From contig NZ_FNHZ01000002.1 of NCBI RefSeq assembly GCF_900103815.1, positions 62,001 through 126,000 on the forward strand: 64,000 bases of DNA, read 5' to 3'. Position numbers and translations under genes: made by a program. The notes beneath the pieces are model-generated. The model searched no databases and was not told the origin of the DNA. It was given only the letters and a program-made list of their open reading frames with translations. Below, piece after piece: positions 1 to 7,830 of the stretch (position 1 is the stretch's first letter; every line of letters begins with the position of its first letter). The DNA comes from Lachnospira pectinoschiza (GTDB lineage Bacteria > Bacillota > Clostridia > Lachnospirales > Lachnospiraceae).

Positions 1-5
1 TTCAT
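1..5 (-). CDS. start of a divergent gene, cut by the window edge
   Basis: On the minus strand an ATG lies at 5-3, preceded at a good distance by a GAGG-type ribosome binding site (complement of 12-17). Only the first codon and part of the second are inside the window, so nothing can be said of the product. It would be transcribed away from cheR. The call rests on the start codon and binding site alone. Confidence 0.35.
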
Positions 6-162
6 AAAAATACCTCAAGTTTAATATACTGCTTATTTTTTATAATTATATACTATGCTGACATTTTAATAAATAAAAACAATCATTGACGACATATGAG
101 AGGATAGTCGATATTATACGAATTCCACCAATTTGTCTAAATAATTACAATTATTATATTTC

Positions 163-191
163 TTGTTTATAAAGTCTATCCATGCTATAAT
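163..191 (+). promoter_or_regulatory. sigma-A-type promoter of cheR
   Basis: TTGTTT at 163-168, a 17-base spacer and TATAAT at 186-191, with TG one base before the -10 (183-184), giving an extended -10. Transcription would start near 198, about 55 bases ahead of the cheR ATG. No flagellar sigma-D motif is seen. Confidence 0.7.
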
Positions 192-252
192 ATCCATATA
201 AACTTTTTTACAATATGTGATTGTTCGTGACCAATCGCAGGAAAGAGGCAAC

Positions 253-1032
253 ATGATTAAAGATTACGAAGATTTCAAGAAGTTTGTTTTCCAGACAACT
301 TCCATTGATCTTAATGCCTACAAAGAGAGGCAGATGAAGAGACGTATTGACACTTTAATTTCTCGTAATAGGTTTCCAGATTATGAAACCTATTCTAAAG
401 CCCTAAAGACAGACAAGGAAAAGTTAGATGAGTTTGTAAACTATCTAACTATTAATGTGTCGGAATTCTATAGAAATCCTAATTTATGGAGGACGCTTGA
501 AACACAGATTTTACCTGATTTAATTAGCAAATTTGGTCAGAATTTAAAGATTTGGTCAGCAGCTTGTTCTACAGGTGATGAGCCATATTCTCTAGCTATG
601 GTTATGGCAAAGCTTGTGCCAATAAATAAGGTTAAAATCTATGCCACAGACATTGATTCTCAGGTCTTAGAAAAGGCCCAGGATGGCGTTTATGGTGCTA
701 ATTCTCTAGCAGGTCTTCCAAAGGAATATAAGGATAAGTACTTTGAGAAGATGGGTGATAGATACTTTAAGATTTCAGATGAAATCAAGAAGTGCGTAGA
801 TTTTAAGAAGGCAAATCTTTTAAAGGATAGTTATCCTTCAAATTGTCATTTAATCGTTTGTAGAAACGTAATGATTTACTTTACAGAAGAGGCTAAGGAT
901 GAAATCTATAAAAAGTTTAATAGGTCCCTTGTAAAGGATGGCTGCCTCTTTGTTGGAAACACTGAGCAGATCATAAATCATAAGGAATTAGGCTATGATT
1001 TTGACGAGCTCTTCTTCTATAGAAAAGTCTAA
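253..1032 (+). CDS. cheR: chemotaxis protein methyltransferase CheR
   Basis: S-adenosylmethionine-dependent methyltransferase that methylates glutamates on chemoreceptor cytoplasmic domains, setting receptor adaptation. The 259-residue product has the short helical N-terminal CheR domain (about 1-70), the SAM-binding segment WSAACSTGDEPYSLAM (101-116) and the family motif VCRNVMIYF (203-211). I choose ATG at 253 because AGGAAAGAGG (239-248) precedes it; the upstream in-frame GTG at 217 lacks a binding site. It stands alone, without cheB, cheW or cheA in the window, and has its own promoter and terminator, so it is a monocistronic chemotaxis gene. Family assignment is secure. Confidence 0.93.
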   Translation: MIKDYEDFKKFVFQTTSIDLNAYKERQMKRRIDTLISRNRFPDYETYSKALKTDKEKLDEFVNYLTINVSEFYRNPNLWRTLETQILPDLISKFGQNLKIWSAACSTGDEPYSLAMVMAKLVPINKVKIYATDIDSQVLEKAQDGVYGANSLAGLPKEYKDKYFEKMGDRYFKISDEIKKCVDFKKANLLKDSYPSNCHLIVCRNVMIYFTEEAKDEIYKKFNRSLVKDGCLFVGNTEQIINHKELGYDFDELFFYRKV

Positions 1033-1083
1033 GACCTAAAGCCTTAAACTTTTCTTTTGGGAAAGGGAAAACTAGCACTTAAA

Positions 1084-2250
1084 CTAATATGAATTAGCGG
1101 CGTACTTAATTAATACACTTAGGTATGCCGCTTTTTTTATTGCCTCCATATCCTTTAATTCCATAAAGAGATCATTTTTTTCAAAACTCTCTTTGAAAAT
1201 GTTTATCTCCTCAAATTCCTCAAAGACCGGAATAAATCTAGAAGCATGACAGATATAACAATTCTCTTTTGTCGCTTTTATTCTAAACTCTTTATCAATA
1301 TAATTAGCCACAGATTTATGTATTGCCTTATTCTCATTTGGTATAAAGAAGTAGTCTTTATAGTTTTTATAAAAATGCTTCAACTCCGTCTTAATTACTT
1401 TTATCTTTATAGATACATTTTCCTTAGTTACTTTTAAAGAAAAGTAGTCAGAGTTAAAATTAAAGTCCTTAGCTAGTGGGGCTAGAAGCTTAAAAGAAAG
1501 ATTAATTTCTGATTGTAAGTCTTTTTCCTCTAGAAGAAAGTCTAGCTTAGCCTCTTTATTTATCTCGTTATTAAGTAGATTTTCTAGATAGACCTTATTG
1601 TTAGCTATAAATTCAAGCTGGCTTAGGGCAGTAGTAGCTAATATATGAAGCATGCCCATTAAATCATCGTGATTGTGTAAAAGAATTAACTCTCTTTTTT
1701 CTTCCTCTTTAAAGGCAATGAAGTCCTTAAAGAGCTTAATAAGCTCCTTACCGCTAAATTTATCCTTTCTTTCATAGCCTAGATACTTTTCCACGTCCTT
1801 TTGCTTGTGACTTTCAAGGGGAAGTTTATTTTTATAGGCTCTAATAATTTTAAAAAGATCCATAGATTCATAAGAATTTTCCTGTAAAAATTCCTTTTCA
1901 ATTGGTAATTCGTGAAATTTTGCCCTCTTTTTTAGGAAAGGAATGTCAAAACTGTCTCCGTTATAGTGTACTAAATTTAGTACATTTACCCCTGATAGTA
2001 CCTTATTGAATGTTAAAATTAGGGCAATTTCATCCTCAGCCTTCTCACAAAATAGCTGATTTAATTCCCAGTTTTTACCATTAAATTTAATGTAACCTAG
2101 GAGATAAATCATGGAATTTCTAGCAGAAAGACCAGTGGTTTCTATATCGAAAAACACAGTATTTGTGCGGCTTTTATTAAATATTGTTAAAAAATTATCT
2201 ATGCTATTTAAAAGATTTGTATCAACGATTTGTTTGTTTACAGTATACAA
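1084..2250 (-). CDS. YprB-like RNase H-fold 3'-5' exonuclease
   Basis: Predicted DEDD-type nuclease of the YprB family (uncharacterised exonuclease-like proteins of Firmicutes). The 388-residue protein shows exonuclease motif I (D35-I-E37 in DIETTGL), motif II around D102 (NGDSFDIPFL) and motif III with H192 and D195/D196 (HNHDDLMGML). The region after about residue 230 is lysine- and glutamate-rich and I do not recognise it. The start is TTG at 2250, supported by GGGAGG eight bases upstream (complement of 2258-2263). It is the only complete minus-strand gene in the window, convergent with cheR. Substrate is unknown; the nuclease fold is well supported. Confidence 0.82.
   Translation of the reverse strand: MYTVNKQIVDTNLLNSIDNFLTIFNKSRTNTVFFDIETTGLSARNSMIYLLGYIKFNGKNWELNQLFCEKAEDEIALILTFNKVLSGVNVLNLVHYNGDSFDIPFLKKRAKFHELPIEKEFLQENSYESMDLFKIIRAYKNKLPLESHKQKDVEKYLGYERKDKFSGKELIKLFKDFIAFKEEEKRELILLHNHDDLMGMLHILATTALSQLEFIANNKVYLENLLNNEINKEAKLDFLLEEKDLQSEINLSFKLLAPLAKDFNFNSDYFSLKVTKENVSIKIKVIKTELKHFYKNYKDYFFIPNENKAIHKSVANYIDKEFRIKATKENCYICHASRFIPVFEEFEEINIFKESFEKNDLFMELKDMEAIKKAAYLSVLIKYAANSY
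1096..1138 (+). terminator. intrinsic terminator of cheR, inside the opposing coding region
   Basis: AGCGGCGTAC (1096-1105) pairs with GTATGCCGCT (1123-1132), ten pairs with one G-U, followed by a run of T at 1132-1138. It lies wholly within the last codons of the convergent exonuclease gene. On the opposite strand there is no T run, so it acts only on + strand transcripts. Confidence 0.85.
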
Positions 2251-2436
2251 TTTGTTGCCTCCCTTGATATAAATTTCACAAAAAACACTGTTAAGAAAAT
2301 ATCATTTTTTGTCTATTATATACGAAAATATATGCAAAAAAAAGTAGATTTATTTTTCTTAATGATATAAAATAATCAAGTAAAGAGATTTTAGTTAAAA
2401 TTTATCATTAAGCTTTAATGGTAAGTGCTCAAAATC

Positions 2437-2485
2437 TAACTCACCAAAAGTTCTAATTTTTTAGGCCTTTTAGTGAGTTATTTTT
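2437..2485 (+). terminator. terminator hairpin in the leader upstream of rnfC
   Basis: TAACTCAC (2437-2444) pairs with GTGAGTTA (2473-2480). After one mismatch, five further pairs form (2446-2450 with 2467-2471). A T-rich tract runs from 2478 to 2485. No annotated + strand gene lies upstream, so it either ends a small RNA made from the 2.3-2.4 kb region or acts as an attenuator for rnf. Confidence 0.7.
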
Positions 2486-2497
2486 CGTTTAAGGACT

Positions 2498-2515
2498 TTG
2501 TTTGATTTATAACAA
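2498..2515 (+). promoter_or_regulatory. candidate Rex (redox-sensing repressor) operator ahead of rnfC
   Basis: TTGTTTGATTTATAACAA matches the Rex consensus TTGTTAA-N4-TTAACAA at 11 of 14 defined positions with exact 18-base spacing. A TATAAC (2508-2513) that could serve as the rnf -10 lies inside it, so bound repressor would block transcription. Rex responds to NADH/NAD+, which is the couple that Rnf uses. The sequence match is seen; regulation is inference. Confidence 0.5.
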
Positions 2516-2558
2516 ACACTTTAGGCATGAGCAATTTTAAAAAAAAGGAGAGAAATCA

Positions 2559-3878
2559 ATGGGAAAGTGTACATTTAAGGGAGGTATACATCCTTTCGAT
2601 GGCAAAGAGTTATCTAAAGATAAGCCTATTAAGGAATTATTCCCTGCCCTAGGAGAGATGGTTTTTCCGCTTTCACAGCACATTGGAGCACCTGCCAAAC
2701 CTCTTGTAAACAAGGGTGACTATGTTTTGGCTGGTCAGCTAATCGCAGAAGCTGGTGGATTCGTATCCGCAAATATTCATTCATCTGTTTCTGGTACTGT
2801 TAAAGCAATCGAGCCTAGAACACTTGCAACAGGTGGCAAGTGCAATTCTATCATTATTGAGAATGATGGAGAGTATAAGGAGATAGAGTATAAGGAGTCT
2901 AAATTTGAAGATTTAACTAGAGAAGAAATCTTAGACAAAATTAAGGCTGCCGGTGTTGTTGGTATGGGTGGAGCTGGTTTCCCAACTAACGTTAAGTTAT
3001 CACCAAAAAATCCAGAGAATATTGATTACATTATTATTAATGGTGCAGAGTGTGAACCATACTTAACATCAGATTATCGCAGACTCTTAGAAGAAGGCGA
3101 TAAGGTTGTAATGGGTCTTAAGATTGCACTTAAGTTATTTGATCATGCTAAGGGTATTATTGCTATTGAAGATAATAAGCCTGAAGCTATTAAGAAAATG
3201 AAGAAGTTAGTTGAATCTGAAGCTGATATCGAAGTCAAGGAATTAAAGACTAAGTATCCTCAGGGTGGTGAACGTAGCTTAATTTACGCTACTACTAAGA
3301 GAGAAATTAATTCGTCTATGCTTCCAGCTGATGCTGGTTGTATCGTACATAATGTTGATACAGCATTTTCAATTTACCTTGCAGTAATTGAGGGTAAGCC
3401 ACTTACAAAGAGAATCTGTACAGTTACAGGTGATGGCGTTAAGAATCCTGGAAACTTCTATGTATGGCTTGGTACAAACTACAGACAGTTACTTGAGGCT
3501 GCTGGCGGTCCTGTGGGCGAACCAGAAAAGTATATCTCAGGTGGTCCTATGATGGGCTTCTCTATGTATAGCCTTGATGTACCAGTTGTTAAGGGAAGTT
3601 CTTCTTTACTTGTATTTGAAGAAGATATCGTATCAAAGATTGATGCTAGTGCATGTATTAGATGTGGCAGATGTGCTGAAGGATGTCCAGAACATTTACT
3701 TCCAACAAAGCTTGCTGAATTTGCTTCACGTAATGATGAAGAAGGATTTACAAAGTTTGACGGTATGGAATGTGTAATGTGTGGTAGCTGTTCATATGTT
3801 TGTCCAGCAAAGAGACCTCTTACACAGCAGATTAAGTCTATGAGAATGAGAGTCTTAGCTAATAGAAGAAAGAAGTAG
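2559..3878 (+). CDS. rnfC: Rnf complex subunit RnfC (NADH-binding, Fe-S)
   Basis: Peripheral subunit of the Rnf complex, which couples ferredoxin oxidation with NAD+ reduction to ion export across the membrane. The 439-residue protein has the flavin/NADH-binding fold with GMGGAGFPT and GAECEPYLTSDYR, followed near the C terminus by two ferredoxin-type clusters, CIRCGRCAEGCP (about 366-377) and CVMCGSCSYVCP (about 405-416). It lacks the long alanine-rich tail of proteobacterial RnfC, as is usual in Clostridia. It is the first gene of rnfCDGEAB, preceded by an AAGGAGAG binding site. Confidence 0.96.
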   Translation: MGKCTFKGGIHPFDGKELSKDKPIKELFPALGEMVFPLSQHIGAPAKPLVNKGDYVLAGQLIAEAGGFVSANIHSSVSGTVKAIEPRTLATGGKCNSIIIENDGEYKEIEYKESKFEDLTREEILDKIKAAGVVGMGGAGFPTNVKLSPKNPENIDYIIINGAECEPYLTSDYRRLLEEGDKVVMGLKIALKLFDHAKGIIAIEDNKPEAIKKMKKLVESEADIEVKELKTKYPQGGERSLIYATTKREINSSMLPADAGCIVHNVDTAFSIYLAVIEGKPLTKRICTVTGDGVKNPGNFYVWLGTNYRQLLEAAGGPVGEPEKYISGGPMMGFSMYSLDVPVVKGSSSLLVFEEDIVSKIDASACIRCGRCAEGCPEHLLPTKLAEFASRNDEEGFTKFDGMECVMCGSCSYVCPAKRPLTQQIKSMRMRVLANRRKK

Positions 3879-3892
3879 AAAGGAATAAAAAC

Positions 3893-4876
3893 ATGAGCGA
3901 GAAATTTAACGTTTCCACTAATCCACATGTGCGTAGTAAGGTAACTACTCAGTCAGTTATGCGCGATGTTTTAATTGCCTTAACACCTGCTTCGCTATTT
4001 GGAATTTATAATTTTGGATTTGATGCATTAATTCGTATTATTGTCGGCGTAGTAGCTTGTATAGCTTTTGAAGCCGTATATCAGTATTTTATGCATTTAA
4101 AAGTTACAGTATCTGACTTAAGTGCTGCAGTTACTGGTTTACTTATTGCACTTAATATCCCATCAACACTTAATGTGGGATTTGAAATTGTTGGTTGTGC
4201 TTTTGCAATTATTATTGTTAAGCAGTTATTTGGTGGTTTAGGACAGAACTTTATGAACCCTGCCCTTGGTGCTAGATGCTTCTTACTTATTGCTTATACA
4301 GGCCCAATGACAAACTTCGTTACTAGTAATTCATTTGCAGTTGATGCATACTCTGGCGCTACACCACTTGCTATCTTAAAGCCAGGTGCAGAGGTGGTTG
4401 CTAATTCACCAAAGTTACTTGATATGTTTATTGGTACAACATCCGGTGTAATCGGTGAAACATCTGCAATTTGTTTACTTATTGGTGCTATTTACCTTCT
4501 TTGTAAGAAGATTATTAACTGGAGAATTCCAGTGGCTTACATTGCAAGTTTTGCAGTACTTATCTTCTTACTTGCACCAGGACATCAGTTTGACCTTTAT
4601 TACTTAGCTTGCGAAATTTGTGGCGGTGGTTTACTTCTTGGTGCCTTCTTTATGGCAACAGATTATGTAACATCACCAATCACACCTAAGGGTAAGTTAG
4701 TATTTGGTTGCTTACTTGGTATTCTTACATTTATCTTTAGAATGTATGGTGGTTCAGCAGAAGGCGTTTCATATGCAATCATCTTCTCTAACTTACTTGT
4801 ACCTCTAATTGAAAGAGTTACAGTTCCAAGATCATTTGGTAAGAAGAAAGCAGAAAAGAAGAAGGAGGTAGCTTAA
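3893..4876 (+). CDS. rnfD: Rnf complex membrane subunit RnfD (FMN-bearing)
   Basis: Integral membrane subunit of Rnf, thought to carry covalent FMN and take part in electron transfer across the membrane. The 327-residue protein is hydrophobic with around nine to ten helices. The conserved flavinylation threonine is T157 in the motif SGATPLAIL. It begins 14 bases after rnfC, with AGAAAGGAA as binding site, and its lysine-rich 3' end contains the AAGGAGG that serves rnfG. Confidence 0.95.
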   Translation: MSEKFNVSTNPHVRSKVTTQSVMRDVLIALTPASLFGIYNFGFDALIRIIVGVVACIAFEAVYQYFMHLKVTVSDLSAAVTGLLIALNIPSTLNVGFEIVGCAFAIIIVKQLFGGLGQNFMNPALGARCFLLIAYTGPMTNFVTSNSFAVDAYSGATPLAILKPGAEVVANSPKLLDMFIGTTSGVIGETSAICLLIGAIYLLCKKIINWRIPVAYIASFAVLIFLLAPGHQFDLYYLACEICGGGLLLGAFFMATDYVTSPITPKGKLVFGCLLGILTFIFRMYGGSAEGVSYAIIFSNLLVPLIERVTVPRSFGKKKAEKKKEVA

Positions 4877-4879
4877 ATT

Positions 4880-5518
4880 ATGGGAAAGATTATTAAAGAT
4901 GCCTCAGTTCTTTTCATCATTACTTTAGTAGCAGGTGTCTTACTTGGTCTTGTTTATCAGGTAACAAAAGAGCCAATTGCTGCACAGAATGAAAAGGCAA
5001 AGCAGGAAGCTTATGAAACAGTTTTAGCAGATGCTAGTGAATTCGAAGTTCTTTATTCTGAGGAAAATGCTGACGATGTCGCTTACCTTAGCTCATTACT
5101 TAAGGATAGCGCAACAGATTTTTCTAAGGATGACATATCAGAAGTTGTAAAGGGAACAAGTAACGGTGAAACAGTAGGTTATGTTATTACAGTTACAGCC
5201 CATGACGGTTACGCTGGAGACATTAAGTTCTCAGTAGGTTTAAGCGTTAGTGGCGAATACCTTGGAACTTCAATCCTTTCAATTGGTGAAACAGCTGGTC
5301 TTGGTATGAGAGCTAAGACAGATCCAAGTTTCTTAAACCAGTTTAAGGGTGCAACAACTAGTGAATTTAGCCTTGTAACAGACGGTACAGGCTCAGAAGC
5401 TGGAGATGAAATTGTTGATGCTATTTCAGGTTCAACAGTAACATCAAAGGCTATGACAAAGGCTATTAACGCAGCATTAGTTGTATTTGAAACTATTAAT
5501 GAAGGAGGTAATAACTAA
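4880..5518 (+). CDS. rnfG: Rnf complex subunit RnfG (covalent FMN)
   Basis: Single-span subunit with an extracytoplasmic FMN-binding domain that relays electrons in Rnf. One N-terminal membrane helix (about 8-26) is followed by an FMN-binding domain. The flavinylation motif is S-G-S-T-V-T at 183-188, where a threonine bears FMN in characterised homologues. The start lies three bases after the rnfD stop, and the stop overlaps the rnfE start (TAATG), so translation is probably coupled. Confidence 0.94.
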   Translation: MGKIIKDASVLFIITLVAGVLLGLVYQVTKEPIAAQNEKAKQEAYETVLADASEFEVLYSEENADDVAYLSSLLKDSATDFSKDDISEVVKGTSNGETVGYVITVTAHDGYAGDIKFSVGLSVSGEYLGTSILSIGETAGLGMRAKTDPSFLNQFKGATTSEFSLVTDGTGSEAGDEIVDAISGSTVTSKAMTKAINAALVVFETINEGGNN

Positions 5519-6219
5519 TGAATAAGTGTGTAGAGCGTTTATATAACGGTATTATTAAGGAAAATCCTACACTTGTACTTACTCTTGGTATGTGTCCAAC
5601 ACTTGCGGTTACTACATCAGCAATCAATGGTATTGGTATGGGACTTTCTTCAACAGTAGTTTTAGTATTATCAAACCTTGTTATTTCATTACTTCGTAAT
5701 GTAATTCCAGATGGTGTAAGAATGCCATCATTTATCGTAATTGTAGCTTCATTCGTTACAATGGTTCAGTTCCTTATGCAAGGATTTTTACCATCACTTT
5801 ATGACTCGCTTGGAATCTATATTCCTCTTATTGTTGTAAACTGTATTATCCTTGGTAGAGCTGAGAGCTATGCTTCAAAGAATCCAGCCCTTCCATCAGC
5901 CTTTGATGGTCTTGGTATGGGACTTGGTTTTACAATCGCTATTACAGTTCTTGGTGCTTGTAGAGAGTTACTTGGCGCAGGAACAATCCTTTCATCAGGA
6001 AGTTCTGCTTTAGTAGACTTAACTAAGTTTGGTTACACACCAGCTTCAATCTTTATTTTAGCTCCTGGTGCCTTCTTCATGCTTGCTATGCTTGTAGCTA
6101 TTATGAACAGAGTTAAGAGAAGAAAGGGCATGAAGCCAGCACAGGTTCCTGACTATTTAGCAGGTGATACAGACGAGCTTGGTCACAAGCTTGGCTCATT
6201 AGATAAGGAGGAGGCATAG
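5518..6219 (+). CDS. rnfE: Rnf complex membrane subunit RnfE
   Basis: Integral membrane subunit of the Rnf complex, paired with the homologous RnfA; the two form the membrane core through which electrons, and probably ions, pass. The 233-residue protein has six predicted helices and the early conserved segment GMCPTLAVTTSAINGIGMG. The C-terminal tail (after about 200) is cytoplasmic and charged. The ATG overlaps the rnfG stop by one base, with GAAGGAGG just upstream. Confidence 0.95.
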   Translation: MNKCVERLYNGIIKENPTLVLTLGMCPTLAVTTSAINGIGMGLSSTVVLVLSNLVISLLRNVIPDGVRMPSFIVIVASFVTMVQFLMQGFLPSLYDSLGIYIPLIVVNCIILGRAESYASKNPALPSAFDGLGMGLGFTIAITVLGACRELLGAGTILSSGSSALVDLTKFGYTPASIFILAPGAFFMLAMLVAIMNRVKRRKGMKPAQVPDYLAGDTDELGHKLGSLDKEEA

Positions 6220-6220
6220 T

Positions 6221-6793
6221 ATGAATTTACTTATTATTGCTATTTCAGCAGCATTAGTTAATAACGTTGTATTAAGTCAGTTCTTAGGTTTATGTCCATT
6301 CCTTGGTGTTTCTAAGAAAATTAATACAGCAGCCGGTATGGGTGGCGCTGTTATTGGAGTTATTACAATTTCATCAGCTATTTGTAGTCTTATTTATGAC
6401 TTTATCTTAACTCCACTTGATTTAACATACCTTAATACAATCGTATTTATCTTAGTTATTGCAACTCTTGTTCAGTTTGTAGAAATGTTACTTAAAAAGA
6501 CAAGCCCAGCACTTTACGAAGCTCTTGGTGTTTATCTTCCTTTAATTACAACAAACTGTGCAGTACTTGGTATTGCATTAACTAACGTTCAAAACGGTTA
6601 TAACTTTATTACATCTGTTGTTTCAGGTGTAGGTACAGCTATTGGTTTTGCTATTGCAATTATTATTATGGCTGGTATTCGTGAACGTATTGAATATAAT
6701 GATGTTCCAGAAAGCTTTAAGGGAATGCCTATTGTACTTTTAACAGCAGGTCTTATGTCAATTGCATTCTTTGGCTTTTCAGGAATTTTATAA
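6221..6793 (+). CDS. rnfA: Rnf complex membrane subunit RnfA
   Basis: Integral membrane subunit homologous to RnfE and NqrE, with opposite membrane topology to RnfE. The 190-residue protein is the usual size, has six helices and shows NNVVLSQFLGLCPFLGVS near the N terminus, which includes the conserved cysteine that helps hold a membrane Fe-S cluster in characterised complexes. It starts one base after the rnfE stop, and AAGGAGGAG in the rnfE tail supplies the binding site. Confidence 0.95.
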   Translation: MNLLIIAISAALVNNVVLSQFLGLCPFLGVSKKINTAAGMGGAVIGVITISSAICSLIYDFILTPLDLTYLNTIVFILVIATLVQFVEMLLKKTSPALYEALGVYLPLITTNCAVLGIALTNVQNGYNFITSVVSGVGTAIGFAIAIIIMAGIRERIEYNDVPESFKGMPIVLLTAGLMSIAFFGFSGIL

Positions 6794-6808
6794 AAAGGAG
6801 GAGTAAAG

Positions 6809-7612
6809 ATGGGAGTAGTTATTGCAGCTGCAGTAGTTAGTATAACTGGTTTACTTCTAGGCCTCTTCCTTGGTGTAATGGGAAAGAAGTTCTACGTTGA
6901 AGTAGATCAAAAAGAAATCGATGTTAGAAATGAGTTACCAGGAAACAACTGTGGTGGTTGTGGTTATGCAGGTTGTGATGCCCTAGCTAAGGCAATTGCA
7001 GCAGGAGAGGCAAAGATTGATGCTTGTCCAGTTGGTGGTGCACCAGTTGCTGCTAAGATCGCAGAAATCATGGGAACAGAAGCAACAGAGTCAGTTCGTA
7101 TGACAGCTTTTGTTAAGTGTTCAGGTACTTGTGATAAGGCAAAGGAAAACTTCACATATTCAGGTGTTATGAAGTGCGTGGATATGAACGTTGTTCCTAA
7201 TGGTGGTTCTAAGGCTTGTACTTACGGATGTATGGGTTATGGCTCATGTGTTGATGTCTGTGAGTTTGATGCTATCCATGTTATCAATGGCGTAGCAAAG
7301 GTTGATAAGGAAAAATGTAAGGCTTGTGGCAAATGTGTCGACATCTGTCCAAGAAACTTAATCGATTTAATTCCTTACAAGCCAAAGGCAAAGAAGAAAT
7401 ATGTTGTAGAATGTGCAAACAAGGATAAGGGTAAGGCTGTTATTGATGTTTGTAGCACAGGCTGTATTGCATGCGGTATCTGTGAAAAGACATGTAAGCT
7501 TGATGCAATTCATGTAGTTGATAATTGTGCAATTATTGATTATAGCAAGTGTGTAGGCTGTGGCATGTGTGCTGATAAGTGTCCAAAGCAGGTTATTCAT
7601 ATTCATGCATAA
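6809..7612 (+). CDS. rnfB: Rnf complex ferredoxin-like subunit RnfB
   Basis: Fe-S subunit that accepts electrons from reduced ferredoxin and feeds them into Rnf. The 267-residue protein has an N-terminal membrane anchor (about 3-24), an NCGGCGYAGC cluster with C48, C51, C56 and C73, then several further cysteine motifs of ferredoxin type, including CKACGKCVDICP and CVGCGMCADKCP near the C terminus. It closes the operon and is followed by a strong terminator. The multi-cluster tail is typical of clostridial RnfB. Confidence 0.95.
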   Translation: MGVVIAAAVVSITGLLLGLFLGVMGKKFYVEVDQKEIDVRNELPGNNCGGCGYAGCDALAKAIAAGEAKIDACPVGGAPVAAKIAEIMGTEATESVRMTAFVKCSGTCDKAKENFTYSGVMKCVDMNVVPNGGSKACTYGCMGYGSCVDVCEFDAIHVINGVAKVDKEKCKACGKCVDICPRNLIDLIPYKPKAKKKYVVECANKDKGKAVIDVCSTGCIACGICEKTCKLDAIHVVDNCAIIDYSKCVGCGMCADKCPKQVIHIHA

Positions 7613-7639
7613 TAGAAAAATAAAATAAAACGAAAAGGG

Positions 7640-7675
7640 CTCCTTTACTTAAATAAAGTAAAGGAGTTCTTTTTT
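7640..7675 (+). terminator. intrinsic terminator of the rnf operon
   Basis: CTCCTTTACTT (7640-7650) pairs perfectly with AAGTAAAGGAG (7656-7666); the loop is five bases and a T-rich run follows at 7667-7675. Confidence 0.9.
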
Positions 7676-7759
7676 GCTCTAAAAGGGCTTAAATAGTGGA
7701 AAAACATAGTTTATTCATAAAATAATCGATAATTTGTTCTAGTAATATAGGCCTTAATA

Positions 7760-7773
7760 TGCTAAAATATAAT
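7760..7773 (+). promoter_or_regulatory. probable -10 region of the YfhO-type gene
   Basis: TG-C-TAAAAT (7760-7768) is an extended -10, overlapped by a second hexamer TATAAT (7768-7773). No good -35 is visible. It lies between the rnf terminator and the ATG at 7831. Confidence 0.4.
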
Positions 7774-7830
7774 GAGTTTATAGGATGGTAAATTTAAGTA
7801 TAGACTAAAATAAATTAGGGCAAAGATATT

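Larger units (their letters stand above)
2251..2558. other. 308-base divergent intergenic region between the exonuclease gene and rnfC
   Basis: Very AT-rich. From left to right it holds the exonuclease ribosome binding site (2258-2263), a possible minus-strand -10 (complement of ATTATA 2315-2320, poor -35), a possible + strand -10 at 2366-2371, a strong terminator hairpin at 2437-2485 and an 18-base Rex-like operator at 2498-2515. No open reading frame with a binding site was found. Confidence 0.6.

Noticed and set aside
3479..3928. 149-residue minus-strand frame opposite rnfC
   Set aside because: Lies wholly across rnfC and the start of rnfD, has no binding site, and its composition is that of a reverse-complement shadow.
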